Origin: Caloranaerobacter sp050286925
GTDB taxonomy: Bacteria > Bacillota > Clostridia > Tissierellales > Thermohalobacteraceae
Reading direction: 5' to 3'
NCBI RefSeq assembly: GCF_050286925.1
Contig: NZ_JBFWFX010000010.1
Location: 21,209 to 85,208 of the forward strand
DNA: 64,000 nucleotides
The first letter of the stretch is position 1. Every line of letters starts with the position of its first letter. The notes beneath the pieces were generated by a model, which searched no databases, was not told where the DNA came from, and was given only the letters and a program-made list of their open reading frames with translations. Made by a program: the position numbers and the translations under genes. Shown in pieces: positions 8,399 through 16,907 of the stretch.

Positions 8399-9184
8399 AT
8401 GTTTAAAAAGAGTAGTGGTATGATAGATGGCCATGTACATATTGAAAAAGGAGATTATACCATAGATTGGATAAAAAAAATTGTTAGATATGCATGCGAA
8501 AGAGGAATATCAGAAATCAATATTTTGGAACATTCTTATAAGTTTAAAGAGTTTGAAAGAGTTTATGAAAAAATTGCTTCGTATAATGAATATCAAAAAT
8601 CTTGGTTAAATGAAAGAATGAAATTGTCTCTAGATCAATATGAGAAATTAATTATGGAAGCAAGAAAAAATAAATTTCCAATTAAAATAAATTTTGGATT
8701 AGAAGTATGTTTTATAGAAGGAACTGAAAATATAGTTAAAGATATAATTGGAAAATTTGATTGGGATTTTATGACAGGTTCAGTACATTGGATAGATGGA
8801 TGGGGGTTTGATCATAAAAAGGAATTTTGGGAAGGAAAAGGTGTAGACAAGTTATATAAAAGATATTATGAAATTATGAAAAGTCTTATAAAATCTGGGC
8901 TGTTTGATATTTTAGCACATCCTGATTCTATCAAATGTTTCGGCTATTATCCTTCTTTTGATTTAGAAGAAACTTATATAGAAATTGCAGATTTATTAAA
9001 TCAATATGATATGTATGCTGAACAGAGTGGTGGATTATATTTAAATTATGGACATGAAGAACTCGGAATGAATAGTAAATTATATAATATTTTCAAAAAA
9101 AAGAATGTGAAGATAATTACCACTTCAGATGCTCATAGGCCAGAAGATACAGGGAAATATATAAAAGAATTAAGTGAACTATAA
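8399..9184 (+). CDS. PHP-domain histidinol-phosphatase family protein
   Basis: 261 residues of the PHP (polymerase and histidinol phosphatase) superfamily: MIDGHVHIEKGDY gives the first metal-binding HxH, EINILEHSYKFKEF the second site, FGLEVCFIEG and GSVHWIDGWGFD the middle motifs, LAHPDSIKCFG and TTSDAHRPEDTG the last metal ligands. HisK/HisJ-type enzymes hydrolyse histidinol phosphate, but many paralogues act on other phosphoesters. No other his gene is near, so the substrate is open. ATG 8399 follows AAGGAAGGGTGAGG. It is probably monocistronic or read with the damaged gene at 9222. Confidence 0.82.
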   Translation: MFKKSSGMIDGHVHIEKGDYTIDWIKKIVRYACERGISEINILEHSYKFKEFERVYEKIASYNEYQKSWLNERMKLSLDQYEKLIMEARKNKFPIKINFGLEVCFIEGTENIVKDIIGKFDWDFMTGSVHWIDGWGFDHKKEFWEGKGVDKLYKRYYEIMKSLIKSGLFDILAHPDSIKCFGYYPSFDLEETYIEIADLLNQYDMYAEQSGGLYLNYGHEELGMNSKLYNIFKKKNVKIITTSDAHRPEDTGKYIKELSEL

Positions 9185-9221
9185 AGATTATAATTTAAAA
9201 TTGAAAGAAAGAAGGGAATAA

Positions 9222-9864
9222 GTGATGGAAGAATATCTAGGGAAAAAAGTTATGGTAGTTATAGACAGACCATTAGGGTCTAAACACCCAGAACATGAAT
9301 TTATATATCCAATAAACTATGGGTATCTTTCTAATACAGTTTCAGGAGATGGAGAAGAAATAGATGCCTATGTTTTGGGCGAGTTTAAACCACTAGAATC
9401 CTATGAAGGGTATGTTACCGCAATAATACAGCGAAAAAATGATAATGAAGATAAATTAGTAGTCTGCAAAGATTTAAATATGTATAATAGAGATCAAATC
9501 AAGGCATTAGTAGAATTCCAAGAGAGATTTTTTAAAACAGAAATTATTATGTATGACGATGAGGCTGAAAAAGATAAAAAGTAATCCTAATGTGGCTTTA
9601 TGTGTTGATAATTTTCAAATTGAGGGATATGCAAAAATAAAAGGGCATCCTTTTGCAGAAGAAAATAAAAATTTTATAGAAGTATTTAGAGAAGTACATA
9701 ATGGTTCTTTTAATGCATATTCTCATATGGAAAATGAAGTAGTTATAGAAGTTGAACCGAAAATTGTTACAACATGGAAGTATGAAAATGGAAAGCCTTT
9801 TAGGGAGTTTTTAGATTTTAGAAATGGAAGGGCGTATAGAAAATATTATGATAATAGTAAATAG
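9222..9864 (+). pseudogene. Broken copy of the pyrophosphatase-like/PNPOx-like fusion gene
   Basis: This is a near copy of the intact gene at 15348-16175. The first half (9222-9584) keeps the pyrophosphatase-like region with YPINYGYLS and GDGEEIDAYVLG, then stops early; the second half reopens in another frame (from about 9580, SNPNVALCVDNF) with the flavin/PNPOx-like part. Compared with the intact copy, 188 bases (equivalent to 15700-15887) are missing between two AGATA words. Since 188 is not a multiple of three, the frame shifts. ATG 9222 keeps a ribosome site (AAGAAGGG), so a 120-residue pyrophosphatase-like fragment may still be made. Confidence 0.85.
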
Positions 9865-9873
9865 AGATAGATG

Positions 9874-9918
9874 GATACAAAGAGATGGTTCTGTTGTGTT
9901 AAACCATCTCTTTGTATC
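9874..9918. repeat. GACGGTTCT-type palindrome, full copy
   Basis: GATACAAAGAGATGGTT and its complement AACCATCTCTTTGTATC flank the loop CTGTTGTGTTA. Related palindromes or halves lie at 14718, 14818, 16185, 16511, 19336 and 63413. REP-like palindromes of this sort (GGGGACGGTTCT...) are common in clostridial genomes and are thought to be moved by REP-associated transposases; none is in this window. Confidence 0.75.
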
Positions 9919-9920
9919 TA

Positions 9921-10045
9921 TTACTTAACTTGTCCAAACTTTTCCCCAAATGGGAAAAATCTAAAAGATGCTTTTCCTTGGATTCTTTTTATCTTAACTG
10001 GTCCAAAATTTCTACTATCATTACTATTTTGTCTGTTATCTCCTA
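9921..10045 (-). pseudogene. lepB: C-terminal fragment of signal peptidase I
   Basis: On the minus strand, codons from about 10045 down to TAA 9923-9921 read LGDNRQNSNDSRNFGPV, then a short linker, then GKASFRFFPFGEKFG. This matches the C-terminal signature of type I signal peptidases (GDNRxxSxDSR followed by GKAxFRxxPF). The catalytic serine and lysine regions and the membrane anchor are absent. It joins directly to a TnpB-like fragment at about 10046, so a deletion has fused the two remnants. It is not translated as a unit because the upstream part is in another frame. Confidence 0.75.
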
Positions 10046-10253
10046 GGTTGCAAAATTATTAAGTCCTAAATCAATTCCTATAATTCTGCCTTTATTTTTA
10101 GTTACTTTCTCCTTTCAATTTCTTTCTTATAGATAATCTCTATTACATATATTTGCCTTTTAGGTATTATTCGTACTTGTCGTAATTTACCACTAAATAC
10201 TCTTTATATAATTTATTTATAGGACCTACTATTGTTGACCAACTTGTTTCGTC
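10046..10253 (-). pseudogene. TnpB (IS200/IS605 OrfB) internal fragment
   Basis: Minus-strand reading with frameshifts gives DETSWSTIVGPINKLYKEYL, then QVRIIPKRQIYVIEIIYKKE, then GRIIGIDLGLNNFAT. The last is the RuvC-I motif of IS605-family TnpB, an RNA-guided nuclease ancestor of Cas12. At least two frame breaks lie between these pieces, and the C-terminal RuvC-II/III and zinc-finger parts are missing, so it is a fossil. It borders the lepB fragment without a gap. Confidence 0.72.
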
Positions 10254-10306
10254 TTACACTATATAAGAACAATTTATATATATCAGCATTTATTTACAAT
10301 CAAACT

Positions 10307-10972
10307 TTAAACATCTCCTAAATATTTATCTAATAAATTATTTAATTCTTTTATACTATTCAAATTCACCTTTGAATCTAAAGTTTCTATTTTAACTAAC
10401 TCTTCATTAACATACCCATTACTTATACTTTTCACTAAGCCTATTCCCTTGGCATAATATTTTTTTATTTCTATATCATTTTTTCTTATAGTGACTTCCA
10501 ATGTACTATAATATCCAGAGGGGGTATTTACATCTACATTAACTCCTGTAATTTCATATTCTGTATTATCTTCATTTTTCCACTTAGTGCCTACTTTTAT
10601 AGGAGTTTGTAATACTATGTCATTTTCATTTAGTTCTTTGTTAAGATAATTTTTATCAAATGAATCAACTTCACTTCTATATATTAATTTAATATAATCA
10701 TTAGTTTTTTTATAAATTGATACTAAACATGTGCCATAATCAATTTGATTTATTTGATACATGCTTTCATTGATTTCATTTACTATATATATTTTTCCAT
10801 ACCCTTCAAATCCACCATTAAATACCTTTACTAAATTATTTTTAGGTACATACTCTCTTATATTAATTGTAGTATTGTTAGTATTTATCATCTCATTCAA
10901 GCATGATGACAGTAGTATAGATAATCCTAATAATATAATATATCTTTTCTTGGTATTTACAAGTATATTCAA
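10307..10972 (-). CDS. Putative lipoprotein of unknown function
   Basis: 221 residues. A basic start is followed by a hydrophobic stretch and the lipobox LLSSC near residue 23, so it should be lipid-anchored outside the cytoplasmic membrane. The mature part is mostly beta-prone, with the segments KVGTKWKNEDNTEYEITGVN and YYAKGIGLVKSI; the last is typical of the C-terminal domain seen in many clostridial exported proteins of unknown role. The start is TTG 10972, about 8 bases after AGAAGGGA. A possible promoter on the minus strand (TATAAT at 11010-11005) precedes it. It stands alone. Confidence 0.7.
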   Translation of the reverse strand: MNILVNTKKRYIILLGLSILLSSCLNEMINTNNTTINIREYVPKNNLVKVFNGGFEGYGKIYIVNEINESMYQINQIDYGTCLVSIYKKTNDYIKLIYRSEVDSFDKNYLNKELNENDIVLQTPIKVGTKWKNEDNTEYEITGVNVDVNTPSGYYSTLEVTIRKNDIEIKKYYAKGIGLVKSISNGYVNEELVKIETLDSKVNLNSIKELNNLLDKYLGDV

Positions 10973-11274
10973 ATTACATCCCTTCTTTAAATTAATAAGT
11001 ATATATTATACATTAAATGTAATATTATAGAAACTAGAATTGTTATAATAACACTTTAAATGTATTCAAGTACTATTTATGAACAACTTTTAGAATAATA
11101 TATAAATATGAAAGGCACACTTATGTGTGCCTTTAAGGCTGTAGACAAAATAGGGGAGAATCCTTTAAAATCAAATGTTTATGTTAATCTAAAAGTAGTC
11201 CACGGTATTAATTAAAAAATCCCCCACAATAAAATATACTACCCCTATACAAAAGTATAGGGAGCTAGTGGAGG
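10973..11274. other. Intergenic region with two hairpins
   Basis: It holds a perfect hairpin AAAGGCACAC/GTGTGCCTTT at 11111-11134 without a strong T-run, and a second, CCCTATAC-AAAA-GTATAGGG, at 11243-11262 just before the transposase-derived ORF. The stretch from about 11140 probably contains the old left end of an IS21-type element; I could not define its terminus. No gene is seen. Confidence 0.5.
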
Positions 11275-11646
11275 ATGATAAGTTTGAAACAAAAAGCAGA
11301 AATCTTACTAAAATATTTTAGAGAGGGTGAATCACAGAGAGAAATAAGTAGAACATTAGGTATTTCAAGAAAAACAGTAAGAAAATATATTAAAGAATTT
11401 GAAGAGAAGTTACAAAAATTAGGTAGTGAAAGTGATGAAAACAAGATTCTTTTACTAATTGAAGAAATGGTATCAAAGCCTAAATATGATACATCAAAGA
11501 GAAAAAAAGTTAAGTTAACAGACGAAGTTATTGAAATAATAGATAAGTGTCTTGAGGAAAATGAAAAGAAGAAACTTTCAGGCAAATCAAAGCAAATAAT
11601 GAAGAAGATAGATATTCATGAGTATATAATAGAAAAAGGCTATGAT
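11275..11646 (+). pseudogene. N-terminal fragment of an IS21-type transposase (IstA), fused to HsdR
   Basis: The first about 124 codons from ATG 11275 (ribosome site GGAGG) code for a helix-turn-helix (KYFREGESQREISRTLGISR, then TVRKYIKEF) and a following basic helical region, as in the N-terminus of IS21-family IstA proteins. The frame then runs without a break into HsdR at about DGINARAGTLT. Neither the DDE catalytic domain nor istB is present. The fusion must come from a deletion between the IS and hsdR. Confidence 0.72.
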
Positions 11647-13996
11647 ATTAGTGATGGAATCAATGCAAGAGCAGGGACATTAACTGCTAATGAAGACAGA
11701 TTTATGATGTGGAGAACAATAGATGGTGAAGAAATAGCACCTTTATCTATCCCACAGTTAGAGGTACTGATAAAAGGAATGTTTGAAAAAAAGATATTTT
11801 TAGACCTTATTAAGCATTTTATAGTATTTCAATCTGATGGTAAAGAAACTATTAAGATATTAGCGGGTTATCATCAATATCATGCTGTAAACAAAGCTAT
11901 TAAAAGTACAGAAAGAGCCATAAAAGAAAATGGAGATAGAAAAATAGGTGTTATATGGCATACACAAGGTTCGGGTAAGAGTTTATCTATGGTGTTTTAT
12001 ACTGGGAAATTAGTTCTTAACATGGATAATCCAACCATTGTAGTAATAACTGATAGAAATGACTTAGATAATCAGTTATTTGCTACATTTAGTAAATCTA
12101 AAGATCTATTAAGACAAACTCCAAAGCAAGCAGAAAGTAGGAGTCATCTTAGAGAGCTTTTGAAAGTTGAATCAGGAGGAATAATATTTACTACTATACA
12201 AAAATTTGTTCCTGAAGAAAAAGGAGACAATGTTCCTGTTTTAACTGACAGAAAGAATGTAATAGTAATTGCAGATGAGGCACATAGAAGCCAATATGGA
12301 TTTGATGCAAATGTTGTTGAAAATAATAAAAAGGAAGAAGCGAGTATAAAATATGGTTATGCCAAATATATGAGAGATGCACTTCCAAACGCTTCATTTA
12401 TAGGTTTTACAGGAACTCCTATAGAATTGGCAGATAAAAATACACCTGCTGTATTTGGTGATTATATAGATATTTATGATATGATTAGGGCTGTTGAAGA
12501 TGGGACAACAGTTAAGATATATTATGAAAGTAGAATTGCAAAACTTGATTTACCTGAAGAAATGAAACCAGTTATTGATGAGGAATACGAAGAAATTACT
12601 GAATATCAAGAATATAGTGAAAGAGAAAAATTAAAATCTAAATGGTCAAGATTAGAAGCTTTAGTAGGTGCAGAAAAGAGAATTAAACTTATTGCAAAGG
12701 ATATAGTAGAGCATTTTGAAAAAAGGCAACAAGCGTTATTTGGAAAAGCAATGATTGTAGTTATGTCGAGAAGAATTGCTATAGATTTATATAAAGAAAT
12801 AGCAGCCTTAAGACCAGAATGGCATAGTGACGATGACGATAAAGGAGTTATTAAAATAGTTATGACTGGTTCATCAAGTGACCCAGAAGAGTGGCAGTAA
12901 TTTATAGGTAATAAGAAGAGAAGGGAGTTATTTGCTAAGAGGATGAAAGATATTAATGATCCTTTAAAAATAGTAATTGTTCAAGATATGTGGCTAACTG
13001 GGTTTGATGTACCTTGTATGCATACCATGTATATAGATAAGCCTATGAAAGGACATAATTTAATGCAGGCTATAGCAAGAGTTAATAGAGTGTTTAAAGA
13101 CAAACCAGGTGGGTTAGTAGTAGATTATATTGGTATTGCAGATTCACTTAAAAATGCATTGTCCCAATATACAGAAAGCGATAGAAAAACAGCTGGTATA
13201 GATACAGATATGGCTGTGAATATAATGTTAGAAAAATATGACTTGATTAAAGAATTACTTTATGGATGGGATTATAGTAAGTTTATGACAGGAAATGCAT
13301 CAGAAAGAATGCAGATGATAGTTGCAACTGTAGATTATATAATTGGATTAGGGGAAAGAGCAAAGAAAGATTTTATTAAGTATGTAACAGAACTTTCAAA
13401 AGCTTATGCTTTATGTGCTACAACTGAAGAAGCAGAAAAATTAAATTTGGAAATTGGATTTTTTAAGGCTGTAAAATCAGGTATTATTAAAATGATACCG
13501 ACTAGTAATAAAAAGAAAACAAGATCACAATTAGATAAACAAATTAGTCAATTGATTTCTAAATCAATAATTTCAGAAGAGGTTGTAGATATTTTAGATG
13601 CAATTGGATTAAATAAACCTAATATTGCAATTCTATCTGATGAATTTTTAGAAGAAGTTAAAGGTTTAAAACATAAGAATTTAGCTGTAGAGTTATTGAA
13701 TAGATTACTTAGATGATATATTAAAGCAAATAGCAAGGGATCTTACTCAGTCTATCAAAAAAAATATGAGTGTTGATTGGAATTTAAGAGAGAGTGTAAG
13801 AGCAAAGATGAGAGTTACTATAAAACGATTGCTAAAGAAATATGGATATCCACCAGATCAGCAGCTAAAGGCGATTAAGACTGTTATGGAACAGGCTGAA
13901 CTTATGTGTTCTAACGAAGTATTGTATCATGAACAAGAAGAACATCAATATGATTATTATAAAGCAGCTGATGATAGAGAGACAAAATATCTGTAA
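11647..13996 (+). pseudogene. hsdR: Truncated, interrupted type I restriction subunit HsdR
   Basis: The helicase/translocase part of HsdR is recognisable: motif I HTQGSGKSLSM, DEAH-box IADEAHRSQYG, motif III GFTGTPIE, the MWLTGFDVPCMHTMYIDKPM block and motif VI QAIARVNRVF, then the C-terminal helical domain. Lesions: the N-terminal nuclease domain is missing and replaced by an IstA fragment; an in-frame TAA at 12898-12900 splits the gene; a one-base frameshift near 13712 moves the last 90 codons (DILKQIARDLTQ...) into another frame. No hsdM or hsdS is in the window, so the system is dead here. Confidence 0.88.
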
Positions 13997-14129
13997 ATAG
14001 TTCTATAATTTACAAAGACAAAGTAGAATGAAAATGTTCTTTATAAGAGATTTGTGAGATGTAACTAGATATATAAATTGATATCTTGAATTTGAATGTG
14101 TAGCATGTGGAGAAAAGAAAAAAGTAGGT

Positions 14130-14319
14130 TTCGGATTATGTCGTCGACCTCCAGTAGTGCAAAAACCCTTGGGGATCGACGACTTTTTGTTTTTTGCAAA
14201 AAACGTGTAAAATTCAATATATAGAATGGTAAAACTCTAGTATATTAGTAGGAATTAACACAAAAAATCAGTTAATTGACTAATATGCAAAAATGTGGTA
14301 TTATCAATAAGTGTAATGG
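14130..14319 (+). promoter_or_regulatory. CRISPR leader
   Basis: AT-rich DNA immediately before the first repeat. It contains the inverted repeat GTCGTCGA (14140-14147)/TCGACGAC (14176-14183) around CCAGTAGTGCAAAAACC, a pattern I recognise from leaders of clostridial type I-B arrays. It should hold the array promoter and the site for spacer integration. The rest of the gap after hsdR (13997-14130) shows no gene. Confidence 0.65.
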
Positions 14320-14682
14320 GTTACTAGAGTACCTATAAGGAATTGAAACAAGTTATTAACTAGAATACGATACAAATTATTTTTAAGTTACTAGAGTACC
14401 TATAAGGAATTGAAACAGAGCTAATCAAATAACTGTTGGCGATAATGGAGAAGTTACTAGAGTACCTATAAGGAATTGAAACCAATGTTTGCGACGAATA
14501 CGACGATTTAATGCTAGAGTTACTAGAGTACCTATAAGGAATTGAAACACATTTGAAACCATAGATGGCGTTTTAAATCATTCTGTTACTAGAGTACCTA
14601 TAAGGAATTGAAACATATAAACAGGTTTCTTTGGTCTTCCTTGAGAATCTGTGTTACTAGAGTACCTATAAGGAATTGAAAC
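14320..14682 (+). CRISPR. CRISPR array, 6 identical 30-base repeats, 5 spacers
   Basis: Repeats start at 14320, 14387, 14453, 14519, 14585 and 14653. Each is 30 bases, beginning GTTACTAGAGTACC and ending TATAAGGAATTGAAAC; the GAAAC end is typical of Cas6-processed type I-B repeats. Spacers are 37, 36, 36, 36 and 38 bases. All six repeats are identical, including the last. No cas gene lies in the window, so the array depends on genes elsewhere or is orphan. Spacer targets cannot be judged without a search. Confidence 0.97.
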
Positions 14683-14717
14683 CTTTACACCCAAATAGAT
14701 ACGGTATAGTATGATAA

Positions 14718-14741
14718 ACACGGGGACGGTTTTGTTGTATC
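14718..14741. repeat. Half copy of the GACGGTTCT palindrome after the array
   Basis: CGGGGACGGTTTTGTTGTATC lies 35 bases after the last CRISPR repeat. It and the next 60 bases resemble 16190-16280 downstream of the intact fusion gene (shared words TGATGAGATAAATA, TTTTTCAAGA and CGAGGA). Confidence 0.6.
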
Positions 14742-14804
14742 TAAAAAGTTTGATGAGATAAATAGAATAAATTTTTCAAGACGACGAGGATAAAGAAGAA
14801 AAGG

Positions 14805-14897
14805 ATGAGCAAACAAAAGAACTGTTCCTTTGTATCTGGTACAGAATGGATTGATTTAGAAGACATAAAAAAAGAAAAATCTGAAATAACAAAGTAA
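14805..14897 (+). CDS. Possible 30-residue ORF or gene remnant
   Basis: ATG 14805 follows AAAAGG and reads a short polar peptide with FVSGTEWIDLEDIKKEK to TAA 14895. Part of it overlaps another half palindrome (CTGTTCCTTTGTATC, 14822-14836), which argues that it may be a chance frame or the tail of a lost gene. A terminator follows at 14908. No family is recognised. Confidence 0.25.
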   Translation: MSKQKNCSFVSGTEWIDLEDIKKEKSEITK

Positions 14898-14907
14898 ATT
14901 CATAACA

Positions 14908-14959
14908 AAAGTCATGTAATTTTAGGCTTTAAATGTCTAAATTTGCATGGCTTTTTTTG
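14908..14959 (+). terminator. Probable intrinsic terminator downstream of the CRISPR region
   Basis: AAGTCATG-TAATTT pairs with AAATTTGCATGGCTT (one G-U and a bulge), followed by seven T residues. It could end transcripts coming from the array side. Confidence 0.6.
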
Positions 14960-15106
14960 TATAATGGGAAGGTTTGTGATATAGGGTTTAACAAAAAATA
15001 TATTGATTAGAACATTTTTTTGAAAGAACAAAAAATTACAGGATTATTCTAATTATTGTAGAATAAGTAAATATATTTTTTTATGAGATTATATAGTTAT
15101 TAAAAG

Positions 15107-15302
15107 AACAAAATCTTCGATTTAAATAAATTAAGGTAGATTTTGCATATATCCATTACGGAAATTATATTTAAAATTATCCACAAATTAATACAGTTTA
15201 TAACGACTCTGGCATGTAAACATGCCAGATAAAGTTTCAATAAAATCGACATTAAATTTTTAAAATATAAGATTTTATTATAATTTCCTATGGATTATAA
15301 AA
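15107..15302 (+). repeat. Dispersed structured repeat, long copy 2
   Basis: A complete copy in the reference direction: AACAAAATCTTCGATTTAAA, then ATCCATTACGGAAATTATAT, a DnaA-box TTATCCACA at 15177-15185, the palindrome TCTGGCATGTAAACATGCCAGA, the stem AATAAAATC/GATTTTATT, and the end CCTATGGATTATAAAAA. It lies 46 bases before the fusion gene at 15348. The rest of 14960-15106 is AT-rich without a gene. Confidence 0.88.
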
Positions 15303-15347
15303 AGATGGAATATTTACATGCTATAAAAAAATGAAAGGAGATAAGTA

Positions 15348-16175
15348 ATGAAAGAATATCTAGGGAAAAAAGTTATGGTAGTTATAGACAGACCATTAGG
15401 GTCTAAACATCCAGAACATGAATTTATATATCCAATAAATTATGGATATCTTTCTAATACAGTTTCAGGGGATGGAGAAGAAATAGATGCCTATGTTTTG
15501 GGCGAGTTTAAAGCACTAGAATCCTATGAAGGGTATGTTACCGCAATAATACAGCGAAAAAATGATAATGAAGATAAATTGGTGGTTTGCAAAGACTTAA
15601 ATATGTATAATAAAGACCAAATTAGAGCATTAGTGGAGTTTCAAGAGAGATTTTTTGAAACAGAAATTATTATGTATGAGGATGAGGCTGAAAAAGATAT
15701 AGATGGTGAAACAATAGAATTTGATGTTTTAAAAAGAGAATTTATAGATATAGTTAATTCAAAAAAATTTATGGTATTTGCAACAAGTAAAGATAATAGA
15801 GTTACTGCAAGAAATGTAAGTTGTGTTTTAATAGATTCAAAAATATATTTTCAAACAGATAAAACTTTCTTAAAGTATGAACAGATAAAAAGCAATCCTA
15901 ATGTGGCTTTATGTATTGATAATTTTCAAATTGAGGGATATGCAAAAATAAAAGGGCATCCATTTGAAAAAGAAAATAAAAATTTTATAGAAGTATTTAG
16001 AGAAGTACATAATGGTTCTTTTAATGCATATTCTCATATGGAAAATGAAGTAGTTATAGAAGTTGAGCCAAAATTTGTTACAGTATGGAAGTATGAAAAT
16101 GGAAAGCCTTTTAGGGAGTTTTTAGATTTTAGAAATGGAAGGGCATATAGAAAATATTATGATAATAGTAAATAG
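15348..16175 (+). CDS. Inorganic-pyrophosphatase-like domain fused to a PNPOx-like (flavin) domain
   Basis: 275 residues. Residues 1-115 resemble soluble inorganic pyrophosphatase (YPINYGYLS, GDGEEIDAYVLG; the usual DxDPxDV signature is changed to DGEEIDA, so activity is uncertain). Residues 120-275 resemble the pyridoxamine-phosphate-oxidase/general-stress-protein-26 fold (FMVFATSKDNRVTARNVSCV; SNPNVALCIDNFQIEGYAKI). The function of the fusion is unknown; it might hydrolyse a phosphoanhydride or bind a flavin. ATG 15348 follows AAGGAGATAAGT. A second copy at 9222 is broken by a deletion. Confidence 0.78.
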   Translation: MKEYLGKKVMVVIDRPLGSKHPEHEFIYPINYGYLSNTVSGDGEEIDAYVLGEFKALESYEGYVTAIIQRKNDNEDKLVVCKDLNMYNKDQIRALVEFQERFFETEIIMYEDEAEKDIDGETIEFDVLKREFIDIVNSKKFMVFATSKDNRVTARNVSCVLIDSKIYFQTDKTFLKYEQIKSNPNVALCIDNFQIEGYAKIKGHPFEKENKNFIEVFREVHNGSFNAYSHMENEVVIEVEPKFVTVWKYENGKPFREFLDFRNGRAYRKYYDNSK

Positions 16176-16184
16176 AGACAAGGA

Positions 16185-16212
16185 GAAACATGGAGACAGT
16201 TCTGTTGTATTC
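16185..16212. repeat. Half copy of the GACGGTTCT palindrome
   Basis: AAACATGGAGACAGTTCTG continues into TTGTATTC; it is diverged from GGGGACGGTTCT. It is followed to 16280 by sequence shared with 14740-14805. Confidence 0.5.
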
Positions 16213-16280
16213 AAAAAATTTAATGAGATAAATATAATAATTTTTTTCAAGAAAACGAGGAAAAAAAGAGAGGGATAAGT

Positions 16281-16490
16281 ATGTTTTTTTCTATACTTAG
16301 ATATTTGCTAATAATTATATTGATACGTGTATTTGTAAATATTGGAAAAAGAAAGAAATTTGAAACTCCTGAAGAAAAAAAGAAAAGAGAAGATAGAGAG
16401 TTAAACTTATTATTATATACATACATTCTTATATTTGTAAGTTTTTGGATAGGGTTGGCTATATATATTATAAAATTATCTATACAATAA
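16281..16490 (+). CDS. Small two-span membrane protein of unknown function
   Basis: 69 residues: a hydrophobic segment at about 3-20, a charged central part (KRKKFETPEEKKKREDREL) and a second hydrophobic segment at about 45-66. ATG 16281 follows GAGAGGGATAAGT, a fair ribosome site. No family is recognised. It lies between palindrome remnants, so it could be a young or decaying gene; the coding bias (Lys, Glu, Ile rich) resembles real genes of this genome. Confidence 0.5.
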   Translation: MFFSILRYLLIIILIRVFVNIGKRKKFETPEEKKKREDRELNLLLYTYILIFVSFWIGLAIYIIKLSIQ

Positions 16491-16510
16491 AATTATATTT
16501 TTTATCATAG

Positions 16511-16557
16511 GGAAACATGAGGACGGTTCTATTGTATCAAACCGTCTTTTTATATCT
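16511..16557. repeat. GACGGTTCT palindrome, nearly full copy
   Basis: GGAAACATGAGGACGGTT is followed by CTATTGTATCA and AACCGTCTTTTTATATC. The T-rich right arm could act as a terminator for the gene at 16281. The following gap to 16766 is AT-rich without a gene. Confidence 0.6.
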
Positions 16558-16766
16558 GACAGAAGAATTTGGTGGAACAAAGATTTGAATTGCAATCAAA
16601 TAGTAAAAAATAGGACAAATTGGTATGATGTAGGGTTTAAAAAATAATTAGTAAAAAATTATACAAATAAAAATCTTTACAAATATACAATTTAAATGAT
16701 AATATACTAAATATAGACAGAATACCCATGTTATTAAATCGATATCTAATTGTTAAATTAACTAAG

Positions 16767-16886
16767 AACAAAATCTTCGGTTTAAACAAATTAAGGAAGA
16801 TTTTGTTGAAATCCATAAACGGAAATTATATTTGAATTTATCTACAATTTAAAGTGGTTTAATAATTTCCTATGGATTATAAAAAA
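16767..16886 (+). repeat. Dispersed structured repeat, short copy 3
   Basis: It keeps both ends (AACAAAATCTTCGGTTTAAA; CCTATGGATTATAAAAA) and the outer pairing ATCCATAAACGGAAATTATA/ATAATTTCCTATGGAT, but lacks the two internal hairpins of the long copies. The DnaA-box has one mismatch (TTATCTACA, 16838-16846). It ends 8 bases before the ribosome site of the MFS gene and creates an in-frame ATG (16872). Confidence 0.85.
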
Positions 16887-16907
16887 ACGTTAACAAGGGA
16901 GATTGTA

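Noticed and set aside
9871..10062. Plus-strand ORF of 63 codons
   Set aside because: It lies over a palindrome and the minus-strand lepB fragment, whose motifs are convincing; no ribosome site.
16872..16907. Upstream ATG coding MDYKK as start of the MFS gene (same at 27764 and 38631)
   Set aside because: The codons come from the repeat end and have no ribosome site, while strong sites precede the later ATGs.
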